Of a stretch of 64,000 bases of DNA, positions 36,392 through 44,424 are shown in pieces. The notes beneath the pieces were generated by a model. That model was not told the DNA's origin, made no database searches, and worked only from the letters and a program-made list of their open reading frames with translations. Numbering within the stretch: the first letter of the stretch is position 1; each line of letters starts with the position of its first letter. Both the position numbers and the translations under genes were made by a program. The DNA is from Desulfatirhabdium butyrativorans DSM 18734 (GTDB lineage: Bacteria; Desulfobacterota; Desulfobacteria; Desulfobacterales; Desulfatirhabdiaceae): assembly GCF_000429925.1 (NCBI RefSeq), contig NZ_AUCU01000013.1, positions 1-64,000 on the forward strand, in the 5' to 3' direction.

Positions 36392-36403
36392 TGAATTTCC
36401 AAA

Positions 36404-36431
36404 CTGCCGACTGCCCACTGCCCACTGCCGA
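36404..36431 (-). repeat. Heptanucleotide array, family B, inverse orientation
   Basis: Four units, CTGCCGA, CTGCCCA, CTGCCCA, CTGCCGA, are the complement of the GTGGGCA units at 34782-34890. The array lies ~20 bp upstream of the thiolase ATG. Confidence 0.8.
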
Positions 36432-36452
36432 CTAATAGCGAAAGGATCCACC

Positions 36453-37694
36453 ATGAGCCAGGACGTTTACATCATCGGTTTGGGAATGATCCGTTTCAAC
36501 AAGTATCCGGATCGGGACGTGCGCGACATGGCCCACGAGGTGACCCGGATAGCCCTCGCCGATGCCGGTCTCGATGCGGATGCACTCGAGGCCGCCTTCT
36601 TTTCCAATACCTTTTGGGGGATGTTCTCCAACCAGCATTCCATCCGGGGGCAGGTGATTCTTCGATCGATGGGTATCCAGAAGATTCCGGTCACCAACGT
36701 GGAGAACGCCTGTGCCGGTGGCTCAACGGCGCTGCATCTGGCCTGGATGACGGTGAAGGCCGGAATGGCCGATGTGGTGCTGGCCCTGGGTGCCGAAAAA
36801 ATCTCGAATCCCAACAAGATGCTGTCTCTGGGAGCCTATGCGTCCTGCATGGATGTGGGCAATTTTCAGAAGCATCTCGAGATGATGCAGGAAATCTCCA
36901 AATCCTTCACTGTGGACATTCCGCCGGATCAGGCGCCACCTGGCGACGGCAGAAGCATTTTCATGGATGCCTATGCCATGGGTGCCAAATGGCACATGAG
37001 CCGCTTCGGTACCACCCAGCGGCATCTTGCCGTCATTGCCTCCAAGAACCATTTCCATGCATCGCTCAATCCGCTGGCACAGTATCAGCAGCCGATGTCC
37101 GTCGAAGAGGTGCTGGCCGACAAGCCGGTGGCCTATCCGCTTACCCGTGCCATGTGTTCACCGGTAGGTGACGGGGCTGCTGCGGCCATCGTGTGTTCGG
37201 ATCGATTTCTCCGGAAGCGATCGTCCTCTCGAGCGCTGAGGATCCGGGCATCCGTTCTGGGATCGGGCTCGGATCGGAACCTCGACGGCGAAGATATCGG
37301 GGAGCGGCTCGCCCGTCAGGCCTACGAGATGGCGGGTGTCGGGCCGTCGGACATCAGTTGTGCCGAGCTGCACGATGCAACGGCATATGGCGAGCTGCAT
37401 CAGACGGAAGCCATGGGATTCTGCCCGATCGGAGAAGGAGGACCCTATGCCGAAACCTTCGCGACGAGGCTCGGCGGAAAGCAGCCGGTGAATACCAGCG
37501 GTGGGCTCGAGTGCCGCGGGCATCCCATCGGAGCCTCCGGGCTTGCCCAGATTTACGAGATTGGGCTGCAACTGCGCGGCGAGGCCGGAAGCCGCCAGGT
37601 GGAGGGGGCGCGGCTGGCGCTGGCCGAAAATGGCGGCGGGAACATCGGCGTGGAAGAGGCGGCCATGTGCATCCATATCCTGGAGCGGGTATGA
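36453..37694 (+). CDS. Thiolase-family protein, SCP-x/lipid-transfer type
   Basis: 413 residues from the ATG at 36453 (AAAGGA upstream). The acylated cysteine lies in VENACAGGS (Cys87). The SCP-x-type motifs CAELHDATAYGELHQTEAMGF and GGLECRGHPIGASGLAQ follow. This group differs from FadA thiolases and is typical of steroid side-chain and branched-lipid catabolism, where it cleaves beta-ketoacyl-CoA. With the SCP2 protein, acyl-CoA ligase and dehydrogenase of the same run it completes a beta-oxidation-like set, except that no enoyl-CoA hydratase is visible. It overlaps the SDR gene by 4 bp. Confidence 0.88.
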   Translation: MSQDVYIIGLGMIRFNKYPDRDVRDMAHEVTRIALADAGLDADALEAAFFSNTFWGMFSNQHSIRGQVILRSMGIQKIPVTNVENACAGGSTALHLAWMTVKAGMADVVLALGAEKISNPNKMLSLGAYASCMDVGNFQKHLEMMQEISKSFTVDIPPDQAPPGDGRSIFMDAYAMGAKWHMSRFGTTQRHLAVIASKNHFHASLNPLAQYQQPMSVEEVLADKPVAYPLTRAMCSPVGDGAAAAIVCSDRFLRKRSSSRALRIRASVLGSGSDRNLDGEDIGERLARQAYEMAGVGPSDISCAELHDATAYGELHQTEAMGFCPIGEGGPYAETFATRLGGKQPVNTSGGLECRGHPIGASGLAQIYEIGLQLRGEAGSRQVEGARLALAENGGGNIGVEEAAMCIHILERV

Positions 37695-38506
37695 CCCAGA
37701 TGAAAACCTATTCCCTGCGAGGCAGAAACGCAGTCGTGACGGGCGCCTCCTCCGGAATCGGCTTGGAAATCGCTCGGCAGCTGGCTGGAAAGGGGGTACA
37801 TCTCTTCTTGGGAGCCCACCCCGCCGAGCGAGACGCCCTGGATCGGATCGCCGTTGAACTTCAGGAGACTTACAGAATCAAAGCCTGGGCGGTCGCCTGC
37901 GATTTGGGGGCTGCGGACGGGCCGCAGTCCCTGTTCGAGGAGGCTTGCCGGCGGTTTTCCCAGATTGACATTCTCATCAACAATGCCGGCATCATGGCCT
38001 ACGGCCGTTTCGATGAGATCCCCCTCGAGCGGATGGATGCCCTGTTGCAGATCAATGCCCGGTCCTATCTCGTGTTGATGCGGCTGTTTTTGCCGGGAAT
38101 GATCCGTCGGGGGCAAGGGCGGATCCTCAACGTGTCGTCGGTTGCCGCCTTCCAGCCGACACCGATGCACGCGGCTTATGGTGCAGCCAAGGCCCTGGTG
38201 CAGAGCCTCAGCGAGGCGGTGGCCGAAGAGGTTCGGCATACCGGGGTCGTCATCAGTACCCTCAATCCGCCGTATACAGCCACCCCGATGATCTGCGGGG
38301 GCGCATTTCCGGACCGACTTCCCTGGATCCGGATATGGGGGTTGTGGGATCCTGCCAAGGTCGCGCTTTCAGCTCTAAATGTTTTGGAAACCGGAAAATC
38401 GGTTCATATCCCCGGGGTTTTCCCCCGCCTCGTTCATACGCTGTTGCCAAGGCTCCTGCCAAGACGCCTGTCTTGCCGCATCGGATACCGGATGCTCCAA
38501 TCGTGA
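37691..38506 (+). CDS. Short-chain dehydrogenase/reductase
   Basis: 271 residues. A longer frame to 37193 lies inside the thiolase gene and is not used. The start ATG at 37691 overlaps the thiolase stop (ATGA). Cofactor motif VTGASSGIGLEIARQL, DILINNAGIMAYG, and the catalytic Ser with YGAAK (SSVAAF... AAYGAAKALV) are all present. It probably oxidises a beta-hydroxyacyl-CoA or a hydroxylated ring of the substrate handled by this run. It is the last gene before a 270-bp gap. Confidence 0.88.
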   Translation: MTQMKTYSLRGRNAVVTGASSGIGLEIARQLAGKGVHLFLGAHPAERDALDRIAVELQETYRIKAWAVACDLGAADGPQSLFEEACRRFSQIDILINNAGIMAYGRFDEIPLERMDALLQINARSYLVLMRLFLPGMIRRGQGRILNVSSVAAFQPTPMHAAYGAAKALVQSLSEAVAEEVRHTGVVISTLNPPYTATPMICGGAFPDRLPWIRIWGLWDPAKVALSALNVLETGKSVHIPGVFPRLVHTLLPRLLPRRLSCRIGYRMLQS

Positions 38507-38776
38507 CGACGCCATCCAGGATCCCAATGTCCAGCATTTCGATGGATCTTGTCATATCCTTCCTCATTGAGGCGTACGAATCGGTGCGCCTCAACCCTCG
38601 TTTGTCACTTCCGCAGCCGCCCGATAATACGACGCCGACTGTCCCTCTTACAGAAGCGGCTGATCGCTTTCTCGATTGGACATTTTGACGAATTCCGATT
38701 GCCGAAACCTGTGGACTCGAAAAGGGAACCTGTTCTATAGTGTGGCTGGAATCCACAATCGCTACGGAGGGGGGAC

Positions 38777-39574
38777 ATGGGCAAGCCAGATCATCGTTGG
38801 GCCAAGCTTGGCGATGCATGCGGTCTATCCGACGCCATGGACAACATTCTGCTGGATCAACTCGAATATCTTGCCGTCATGGATGACGATCGCGTGCAGA
38901 AGCGCTTTCTCAAGGATCTGATCCGGGAATATGTCCGTCTGGAAAAGCAGGTGAAATCGCTGCTGAACAATACGCTGCCTGCGCCCGTCGCAGATGAAAT
39001 CCAATTCGAAGGACGCTTTTCACCCAGAGCCTATTTCTGTACGATTCTGTTCTCCGATTTTGCATCCTTTACATTGCTTGCCGAAAAGCTCTCGATGGAT
39101 CAATTGATCGAAACGATTCATGTGATTTTTTCGCACTTCGACGATGTGGTTTCCCGGCATAGGGGTACCAAGATCAAGACCATCGGAGACGCCTATATGG
39201 CCGTTTTTGGCGCTCCCGAGACGTACAGCGATCATCCGCTGGAAGCGATTCGAACGGCGCGTGAAATGATAGAATGGCTCGAAGCGTTCAATCGGGAAAG
39301 GGATTATCCCTTCCGGATGCGGATCGGCATTCACACAGGAGAGGTTATGGCCGGGGTGGTCGGCAGGGACAGAATGCAATTTGACGTATTCGGCGATCAG
39401 GTCAACATCGCATCCCGCATGGAATCTTCCGGAGAGCCGGGCCGTATCAATGTGTCGGAAACGACCTATATGTTGACGCGGGATCGCTTCGACTTCGAGC
39501 CGAGGGGGAAAATCGCCGTTAAAAACAAGCCCGATATGAACGCCTATTTCGTTCGATCGGAAAAATCCGTTTGA
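38777..39574 (+). CDS. Class III adenylate/guanylate cyclase
   Basis: 265 residues. A short N-terminal helical region (~90 residues) with a coiled-coil look is followed by one cyclase homology domain: TILFSDFASFT (metal Asp), KTIGDAYMAVFG (second Asp), and FDVFGDQVNIASRMES (the transition-state N-x3-R). The substrate position reads D in VFGDQVN, which is closer to adenylate cyclases. No sensor domain is fused, but a di-iron MBL protein begins 22 bp downstream and could supply an oxygen signal. CGGAGGGGG precedes the ATG. Confidence 0.9.
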   Translation: MGKPDHRWAKLGDACGLSDAMDNILLDQLEYLAVMDDDRVQKRFLKDLIREYVRLEKQVKSLLNNTLPAPVADEIQFEGRFSPRAYFCTILFSDFASFTLLAEKLSMDQLIETIHVIFSHFDDVVSRHRGTKIKTIGDAYMAVFGAPETYSDHPLEAIRTAREMIEWLEAFNRERDYPFRMRIGIHTGEVMAGVVGRDRMQFDVFGDQVNIASRMESSGEPGRINVSETTYMLTRDRFDFEPRGKIAVKNKPDMNAYFVRSEKSV

Positions 39575-39596
39575 TCTGGTTGGAGGGGTCGAAGCG

Positions 39597-40406
39597 ATGC
39601 AGCAGGGTAGAACACATGTCAGACCGATTCAGGTCGCAGAGGGGATTTACTGGGTAGGGGTCCGAAAATCGGGATGCGGACTATCATGCAATCCCTATTT
39701 GATCGTAGAAGGAGACAAGGCCGTTCTCATCGATGCCGGAAGCCGGTCTGATTTTGCTTTTGTGATGATGAATATTCTGCAGGTCGGAATCGATCCCGCC
39801 CAAATTGTTGCATTGATTTACCAGCACTATGACCCCGATTTGTGCGGATCTATGTCGAATTTGATCGACATGTGCGAAAACCCCGCCCTGCAGGTGATTT
39901 CCGAATCGTCGAACAACACGTTCATCTCCTATTATATTCCTTCGGAAAAGACATCGCTGATCACATCCATCGATACCCAGAATTTTCGCTATGACGTGAA
40001 CGGCAGAATCCTTCGGTTCATTCTGACGCCCTATGCCCACAATCCCGGAAGCTTCGTCACCTATGACGAGACTACCCGCACCCTGTTCAGCAGCGATCTG
40101 TTCGGTTGCTTCGGGTTTTCCGAAAGCCTGTTCCTGGAATTCGATCAGAAATGTCATGCATGTACCGCATTCGACAACTGCCCGCAGGGCAATCCGCTGT
40201 GTCCGATGCAGGAGATTCTTTCGTTTCATCGGCGCACCATGCCCTCGTGCAAATCGCTCCGCTATGCCATGCGCAACATCAAGGAGCTTGACATTCAGTG
40301 TGTCGCTTCTCAGCATGGTGGTATTTTGCGAAAACGGGAAGATATCGCCTTTGTGATCAACCAGTTGGAATTGCTGGAAGAGGTCGGTATCGATGGAATT
40401 GCATGA
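39597..40406 (+). CDS. Di-iron metallo-beta-lactamase-fold protein (ODP/flavodiiron-like) with four-cysteine insertion
   Basis: 269 residues. The MBL metal motif is atypical, as in flavodiiron proteins: H77-x-D79-x-D81 (QHYDPDL, where typical flavodiiron proteins have HxExDH), then H148 (YAHNPGS), D167 (FSSDLFG) and H240 (SQHGGI). There is no flavodoxin domain, so it resembles the stand-alone ODP oxygen-binding domain. Between D167 and H240 lies an insertion, C186-x2-C189-x5-C195-x6-C202, not seen in ordinary flavodiiron proteins and likely to bind a metal or a cluster. The paralogue at 59035 has the same insertion. Location beside the cyclase and the rubrerythrin-like gene suggests oxygen or NO sensing. 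Confidence 0.82.
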   Translation: MQQGRTHVRPIQVAEGIYWVGVRKSGCGLSCNPYLIVEGDKAVLIDAGSRSDFAFVMMNILQVGIDPAQIVALIYQHYDPDLCGSMSNLIDMCENPALQVISESSNNTFISYYIPSEKTSLITSIDTQNFRYDVNGRILRFILTPYAHNPGSFVTYDETTRTLFSSDLFGCFGFSESLFLEFDQKCHACTAFDNCPQGNPLCPMQEILSFHRRTMPSCKSLRYAMRNIKELDIQCVASQHGGILRKREDIAFVINQLELLEEVGIDGIA

Positions 40407-40507
40407 GCGGCTTTCGGCTGTTGCGGTGACGAAGACATAGGGATGCCGATCCGATCGTTTGGGGGTGCAGCCATCCAATCCACAGCCGTCCGATTCGAGG
40501 AGGTTTC

Positions 40508-40966
40508 ATGGTCGACGAATCTCAGCGGGAAATCATTGCTCTGTTGTACAAACAGGAAATGCTTCTGGCGAAACTCTATCAGCTGTTTGCCGGTCAATTC
40601 CCGGAACAAACCGCCTTTTGGGAAAGCCTTTCCAAAGAAGAACTTACCCATGCTTCCTGGATCAAACAACTGTTGGAAGCGGAGCAAAAAGGGATCGTTT
40701 CTTTTCAGAACGACAAGCTGAATGCGAAGGCGTTGAAAACCTATATCGCCCATTTGGAAAAGGCCTTTGAAAAAGCCAATGCAGGCGGGTTTACGGCCAG
40801 AAGCGCCCTGGCATATACCTTGGACTTCGAGCGCTCGCTTGTCGAAAAGAAGGCTTTTACGGGTTTCAAAGGAATTACGACGAAGGCTGATGCCGTTTTG
40901 GATCGGTTGCACCAGGAAACCCAGCGCCATGCCCAAAAGGTCGAGGAAATGATGAAACAAGGATGA
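40508..40966 (+). CDS. Rubrerythrin-like ferritin-fold protein
   Basis: 152 residues, all helical. The N-terminal helix has an E-x-L-L-A-K-L-Y pattern and the next has EELTHASW (E-x-x-H); a later helix contains ALDF..SLVEKKAF and Glu/His-rich ends (ETQRHAQKVEEM). This fits a minimal rubrerythrin/ferritin four-helix di-iron fold without the rubredoxin tail. It has an AGGAGG site before the ATG. It lies in the cyclase-MBL-hemerythrin group and could bind or remove peroxide. Specific activity is not predictable. Confidence 0.75.
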   Translation: MVDESQREIIALLYKQEMLLAKLYQLFAGQFPEQTAFWESLSKEELTHASWIKQLLEAEQKGIVSFQNDKLNAKALKTYIAHLEKAFEKANAGGFTARSALAYTLDFERSLVEKKAFTGFKGITTKADAVLDRLHQETQRHAQKVEEMMKQG

Positions 40967-40983
40967 ACAGATCATTGATGGAT

Positions 40984-41075
40984 GATGGCTTCGCAAAAAG
41001 TCCAACATATGGACAGCTTTGAAAAAAGGCCGCGGGCAAGGAGTGCCAATCCCGAGGAGTGCGGTATTGAGCGTT
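40984..41075. repeat. Dispersed palindromic element (copy 2, truncated)
   Basis: From TTCGCAAAAAGTCC through GGACAGCTTTGAAAAAAGGCCGCGGGCAAGG to GAGTGCGGT it matches the inverse of 24380-24470. The matching ends where the histidine-kinase fragment begins near 41064-41075, so this element marks the breakpoint of that gene. Confidence 0.7.
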
Positions 41076-41419
41076 CTGGATGAAGGCCAAGGGATTCCTG
41101 AAACAGATCTCCAGCATATTTTCGAGCCCTTTTACACCACCAAAGTCATGGGGAGAAGCGGTACCGGATTGGGATTGTCCGTTGTTTGGGGTACGGTGAA
41201 AGATCATGACGGCTACATCCATGTCCGAAGCACCCCCGGTCAAGGCACGGTTTTTACCTTGTCAGCGTCTATGCAGAATCGGAACGTGTCAAAAAGGCTT
41301 TGGAGTTGGGGGTGGTGGCTGCCATTCAAAAGCCTTACCGCATGAATCAGCTCTCAGAAGTCGTGGGCATGGCCCTGAAAACCGAAGCGGCGAAAAATCT
41401 GGCCGCCAACCTCGCATGA
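41064..41419 (+). pseudogene. Fragment of a hybrid sensor histidine kinase
   Basis: The first part encodes the HATPase end: VLDEGQGIPETDLQHIFEPFYTTK (N/G1/F region) and GTGLGLSVVWGTV (G2). Then, in a different frame from ~41281, it encodes VKKALELGVVAAIQKPYRMNQLSEVV, which is the tail of a response-regulator receiver domain. The HisKA, phospho-acceptor and most of the receiver are absent. It is a broken gene truncated at the dispersed repeat at 40984. Confidence 0.8.
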
Positions 41420-41619
41420 GAGACGGTATTCAGCATATCCGTGTCATTTATGAGGCTGCCAGAGATTCGAAATCCGAGCATTCCCGCTTATTGACAGGAT
41501 GCATGGATCGTTATAATGAAGCAGGTAATATGGAATGGCGGGTACGCATTGCGATTTGCAAGCAAGGGCGCCTGGCGCAGGAAAAGTGAAGATGAATCCG
41601 TGATGGAAAGGAAAACCCC

Positions 41620-42027
41620 ATGGCTCTTCTGGAATGGAACGATTCACTCAAGGTAAACGTGGCGGTTATCGATCGGCAGCATCAACGTTTGGTGCAGATG
41701 ATCAACGATCTGAACGATGCCATGAGAAAAGGAAAAGGCAAGGATGCATTAGGCAAGATTCTAGACGAGATGGTGCGTTATGCCATGACCCATTTCTCGA
41801 CGGAAGAGACGTATTTCGATCGGTACCAGTATCCGGAAACGGCACCCCACAAAGCCGAGCATGCAGCCTTCGTAAGCAAGGTCAAACAGTTCAAGGCCGA
41901 TTACGAGAAGAACAGGGTGGGTCTCACCATCGAACTGATGAATTTTCTCAGTGATTGGCTGGTCAAGCACATCAAGGGCACGGACAAGAAATACGGGCCA
42001 TTTTTCAACGAGAAAGGGCTTCAATAG
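41620..42027 (+). CDS. Bacteriohemerythrin
   Basis: 135 residues with the full set of di-iron ligands: H21 (DRQHQRL), H58 and E62 (HFSTEE), H77 and H81 (HKAEH), H117 and D122 (KHIKGTD). It binds oxygen reversibly and in anaerobes serves to store, carry or sense oxygen. GGAAAGGAAAAC precedes the ATG. It is one of three oxygen-related proteins within 2.5 kb here, and may be co-regulated with the cyclase. Confidence 0.95.
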   Translation: MALLEWNDSLKVNVAVIDRQHQRLVQMINDLNDAMRKGKGKDALGKILDEMVRYAMTHFSTEETYFDRYQYPETAPHKAEHAAFVSKVKQFKADYEKNRVGLTIELMNFLSDWLVKHIKGTDKKYGPFFNEKGLQ

Positions 42028-42035
42028 CCAAGCAG

Positions 42036-42734
42036 GTGATCGATCTGCGTCAACCGCCCCAAGAAGGCTTCACGCTGCTCGAGCTTCTGGTAGCCGTCGC
42101 CATGACGGCGGTGCTGACACTCGCCGTCTATGGCACGTACCGGGCCGTTTCCTCTTCTGCGGAAATCTACGGAAAAACGATCCATTATCATGAAATGGCC
42201 ATGGCCTGCATAGAGCGGATGAGCGCTGATCTGCAATCCATCGCTATCCGTTCTCAAAGCGAATACGTGTCATCGAAAGATCCGAAAAAGAGCGATCCCC
42301 TGATGATCCGCATCCACCCGGCATCCCCGGATACGGGAACACCCCCTGAAACGCCGATTCTCCAGTTGACTTCACGAAACAGTCTGCCGCTTTCCCCATC
42401 GGATTTGCCTGGCATTGTGGCAATTCGCTACGACATGGTCCAGGATGAAACCGGTGGATGGGCGTTGCGGCGTTCCCAGAGCAATGTGCCTTTTTCCAGA
42501 ATCCCCGAGATGAAAACGGAACCGGTGGTGTGCCGCGATGTGCGATCCATCGAAATTGTGGCGGTGGATGCAGAAGGCAACCGCCTGAAGCAATGGGATT
42601 CCAATGCGAAGGAACAGCGTTATGAAACACCGGTTGCCGTGATGATCCGGCTTGGGGTGGGGCAGGGTGCTTTCCGGGTCAACGCAGAGACGCTGGTGAG
42701 GCTTTCCGTGAACCGATCGGCCGGGAAATTCTGA
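42036..42734 (+). CDS. Prepilin-type protein, GspJ/PilW-like
   Basis: 232 residues from a GTG start at 42036. The open frame reaches back to 41955 inside the hemerythrin gene, but this GTG gives a normal short leader. The leader ends in PPQEG and is followed by FTLLELLVAVAMTAVLTLAVYGTYRAV, a class III signal with Glu5, for PilD cleavage. The long globular part lacks cysteines and resembles pseudopilin GspJ, which tops type II secretion pseudopili. No other secretion genes are near, so it may be a lone minor pilin. Confidence 0.78.
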   Translation: MIDLRQPPQEGFTLLELLVAVAMTAVLTLAVYGTYRAVSSSAEIYGKTIHYHEMAMACIERMSADLQSIAIRSQSEYVSSKDPKKSDPLMIRIHPASPDTGTPPETPILQLTSRNSLPLSPSDLPGIVAIRYDMVQDETGGWALRRSQSNVPFSRIPEMKTEPVVCRDVRSIEIVAVDAEGNRLKQWDSNAKEQRYETPVAVMIRLGVGQGAFRVNAETLVRLSVNRSAGKF

Positions 42735-42837
42735 TGGGCCTGCCGAGAGTCGAATGGCAGGCCGTCGCTTCTGCTACGTGAATCCAAGGGGACGTAGGGC
42801 CGGATTTTATATGCGGCCGGACCTGCATGGGCGATTC

Positions 42838-42927
42838 AGGCGTAATCCCGCCTTTGGCGGGAGGAATGCAGTTTTTTAGAACATTCCGGACCCCTCCTGC
42901 CAGAGGCAGGATTTCGCCAGGGTGACG
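42838..42927. repeat. Dispersed palindromic repeat (CCCGCCTTTGGCGGG / CCTGCCAGAGGCAGG type, copy 1)
   Basis: Two short hairpins, CCCGCCTTTGGCGGG and CCTGCCAGAGGCAGG, are joined by ~35 bp and end in GGATTTCGCCAGGGTGA. Copies at 55281-55390 and 61044-61127 share the second hairpin almost exactly. The element ends just before ACTTTTTGCGA (42929), related to the MITE termini, and the restriction-modification genes follow. Confidence 0.8.
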
Positions 42928-42950
42928 ACTTTTTGCGAAGGTATCAAATA

Positions 42951-44411
42951 ATGACGGATTCGCAACAAGTCGTTTCAACTCCGATTTTTGTTCAGGCACT
43001 ACCAGGGAAATTTTACACAAATGCTCATGAGGTGTTGTACATGATAGCCAAGCCTTTGCAGCTCCAATTGCCTTGTCGCCCATTCATTGTTACGCCGAAT
43101 ATCGAGAAAGCGTCCGATGATGGAATGCAACATCAAAAAAATAAGATCAATCCGCGAGATAGAGCAATTCACGATTGGTATCGTTTCGTCTTGTCGTTTC
43201 CACCACATCTTGTTCGGAAATATATTCAGGAATTTCAATTGGATAATCGTCATACCCTTCTTGACCCGTTTTGCGGAACGGGGACAACTCTGGTTGAAGC
43301 GAAATTCAATATGATTCGAGCAATCGGTTTAGAGGCCAACCCATTTCCATATTTTGCATCAACTGTCAAAACAGATTGGACGATCGATCCGGAGGCATTG
43401 GCCTCTCAATCTCACAGGATTGCAGATAAGGTTATGAATCAGCTTCTTGCACAGGGGATCAACGATAATCGGCCCTATACCGGGAAGATTCATGACTTGT
43501 CACTGAGGAATCTGAACCCTGAAGCGGCTTCTTTAATCATTAAAAACTCAATCAGTCCTCTGCCGCTACATAAAGTACTGGTTCTGCTGGAATGCCTCGA
43601 AAAACACAAAAATGAGCCATATTATCGGCATGCATTACTTGGGCTTGCCAATGCGCTATTGTACGCAATCAGCAACCTTCGCTTCGGCCCCGAGGTTGGC
43701 GTCGGAAAGGAAAAAGATGATGTTGCCGTCATCCCATCCTGGCTGCTTGAAGTGAACAAGATTGCTGAAGATATTTCTTCATTAAATGCGAAAGACTATG
43801 CGCAGACACAAGTCTATTTCGCGGATGCTCGACGAATTGCAGATGTGATAGAGCCAAATTCCATTGACGCTGTGATTACTTCACCTCCTTATCCGAACGA
43901 AAAAGACTACACCAGAACGACACGACTCGAATCGGTTATTTTGGGTTTTATTCGGAATAAGAACGAATTAAGGGGATTCAAGAAGGGATTGATACGTTCA
44001 AATACACGCGGAATTTATACAGCCGATGATGATGATCAGTGGGTGGCGCAGCATGCTGAAATTCAACGTGTTGCAGAGCAAATCGAACAGCGCAGACTTG
44101 AACTCGGCAAGACTTCCGGTTTCGAGAAACTTTATCAGAAGGTCACTCGGTTGTATTTTGGCGGGATGGCGTTGCATCTGGCTCAATTGCGTCCGCTTCT
44201 TCGGCCCGGGGCTCAACTGGCTTATGTTGTCGGCGATCAAGCTTCTTATTTGCGAGTCATGATACGCACAGGTCAGTTACTGGCGGATATAGCGACACAT
44301 CTGGGATATGAACTGATGCGAATCGATTTGTTTCGCACCAGATTTGCTACGGCAACAAGAGTTGAATTAAGGGAAGAAGTTGTGTTGTTGCGATGGCCGG
44401 GTCAAAAATGA
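42951..44411 (+). CDS. DNA methyltransferase of a restriction-modification system
   Basis: 486 residues. The start could be 42951 or 43041; the first 30 residues are poorly supported. The SAM motif LLDPFCGTGTTLVEAK and the catalytic motif VITSPPYPNEKDYTR mark an exocyclic amino methyltransferase (N4-cytosine or N6-adenine). Motif I precedes motif IV. A helical region between them (~residues 150-290) probably recognises DNA. The base composition is lower in G+C than in the flanks, as in many mobile modification genes. The likely cognate endonuclease begins 13 bp downstream. Confidence 0.88.
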   Translation: MTDSQQVVSTPIFVQALPGKFYTNAHEVLYMIAKPLQLQLPCRPFIVTPNIEKASDDGMQHQKNKINPRDRAIHDWYRFVLSFPPHLVRKYIQEFQLDNRHTLLDPFCGTGTTLVEAKFNMIRAIGLEANPFPYFASTVKTDWTIDPEALASQSHRIADKVMNQLLAQGINDNRPYTGKIHDLSLRNLNPEAASLIIKNSISPLPLHKVLVLLECLEKHKNEPYYRHALLGLANALLYAISNLRFGPEVGVGKEKDDVAVIPSWLLEVNKIAEDISSLNAKDYAQTQVYFADARRIADVIEPNSIDAVITSPPYPNEKDYTRTTRLESVILGFIRNKNELRGFKKGLIRSNTRGIYTADDDDQWVAQHAEIQRVAEQIEQRRLELGKTSGFEKLYQKVTRLYFGGMALHLAQLRPLLRPGAQLAYVVGDQASYLRVMIRTGQLLADIATHLGYELMRIDLFRTRFATATRVELREEVVLLRWPGQK

Positions 44412-44424
44412 CAAAGGAATTGAG

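Noticed and set aside
34852-36402. 516-codon minus-strand open frame opposite the acyl-CoA dehydrogenase
   Set aside because: Shadow of the real gene; no domain, no start context, runs through the heptamer arrays on both sides.
37193-37690. Long N-terminal extension of the SDR gene
   Set aside because: It lies within the thiolase gene in another frame; the ATG at 37691 with ATGA coupling and a proper Rossmann start is far better.
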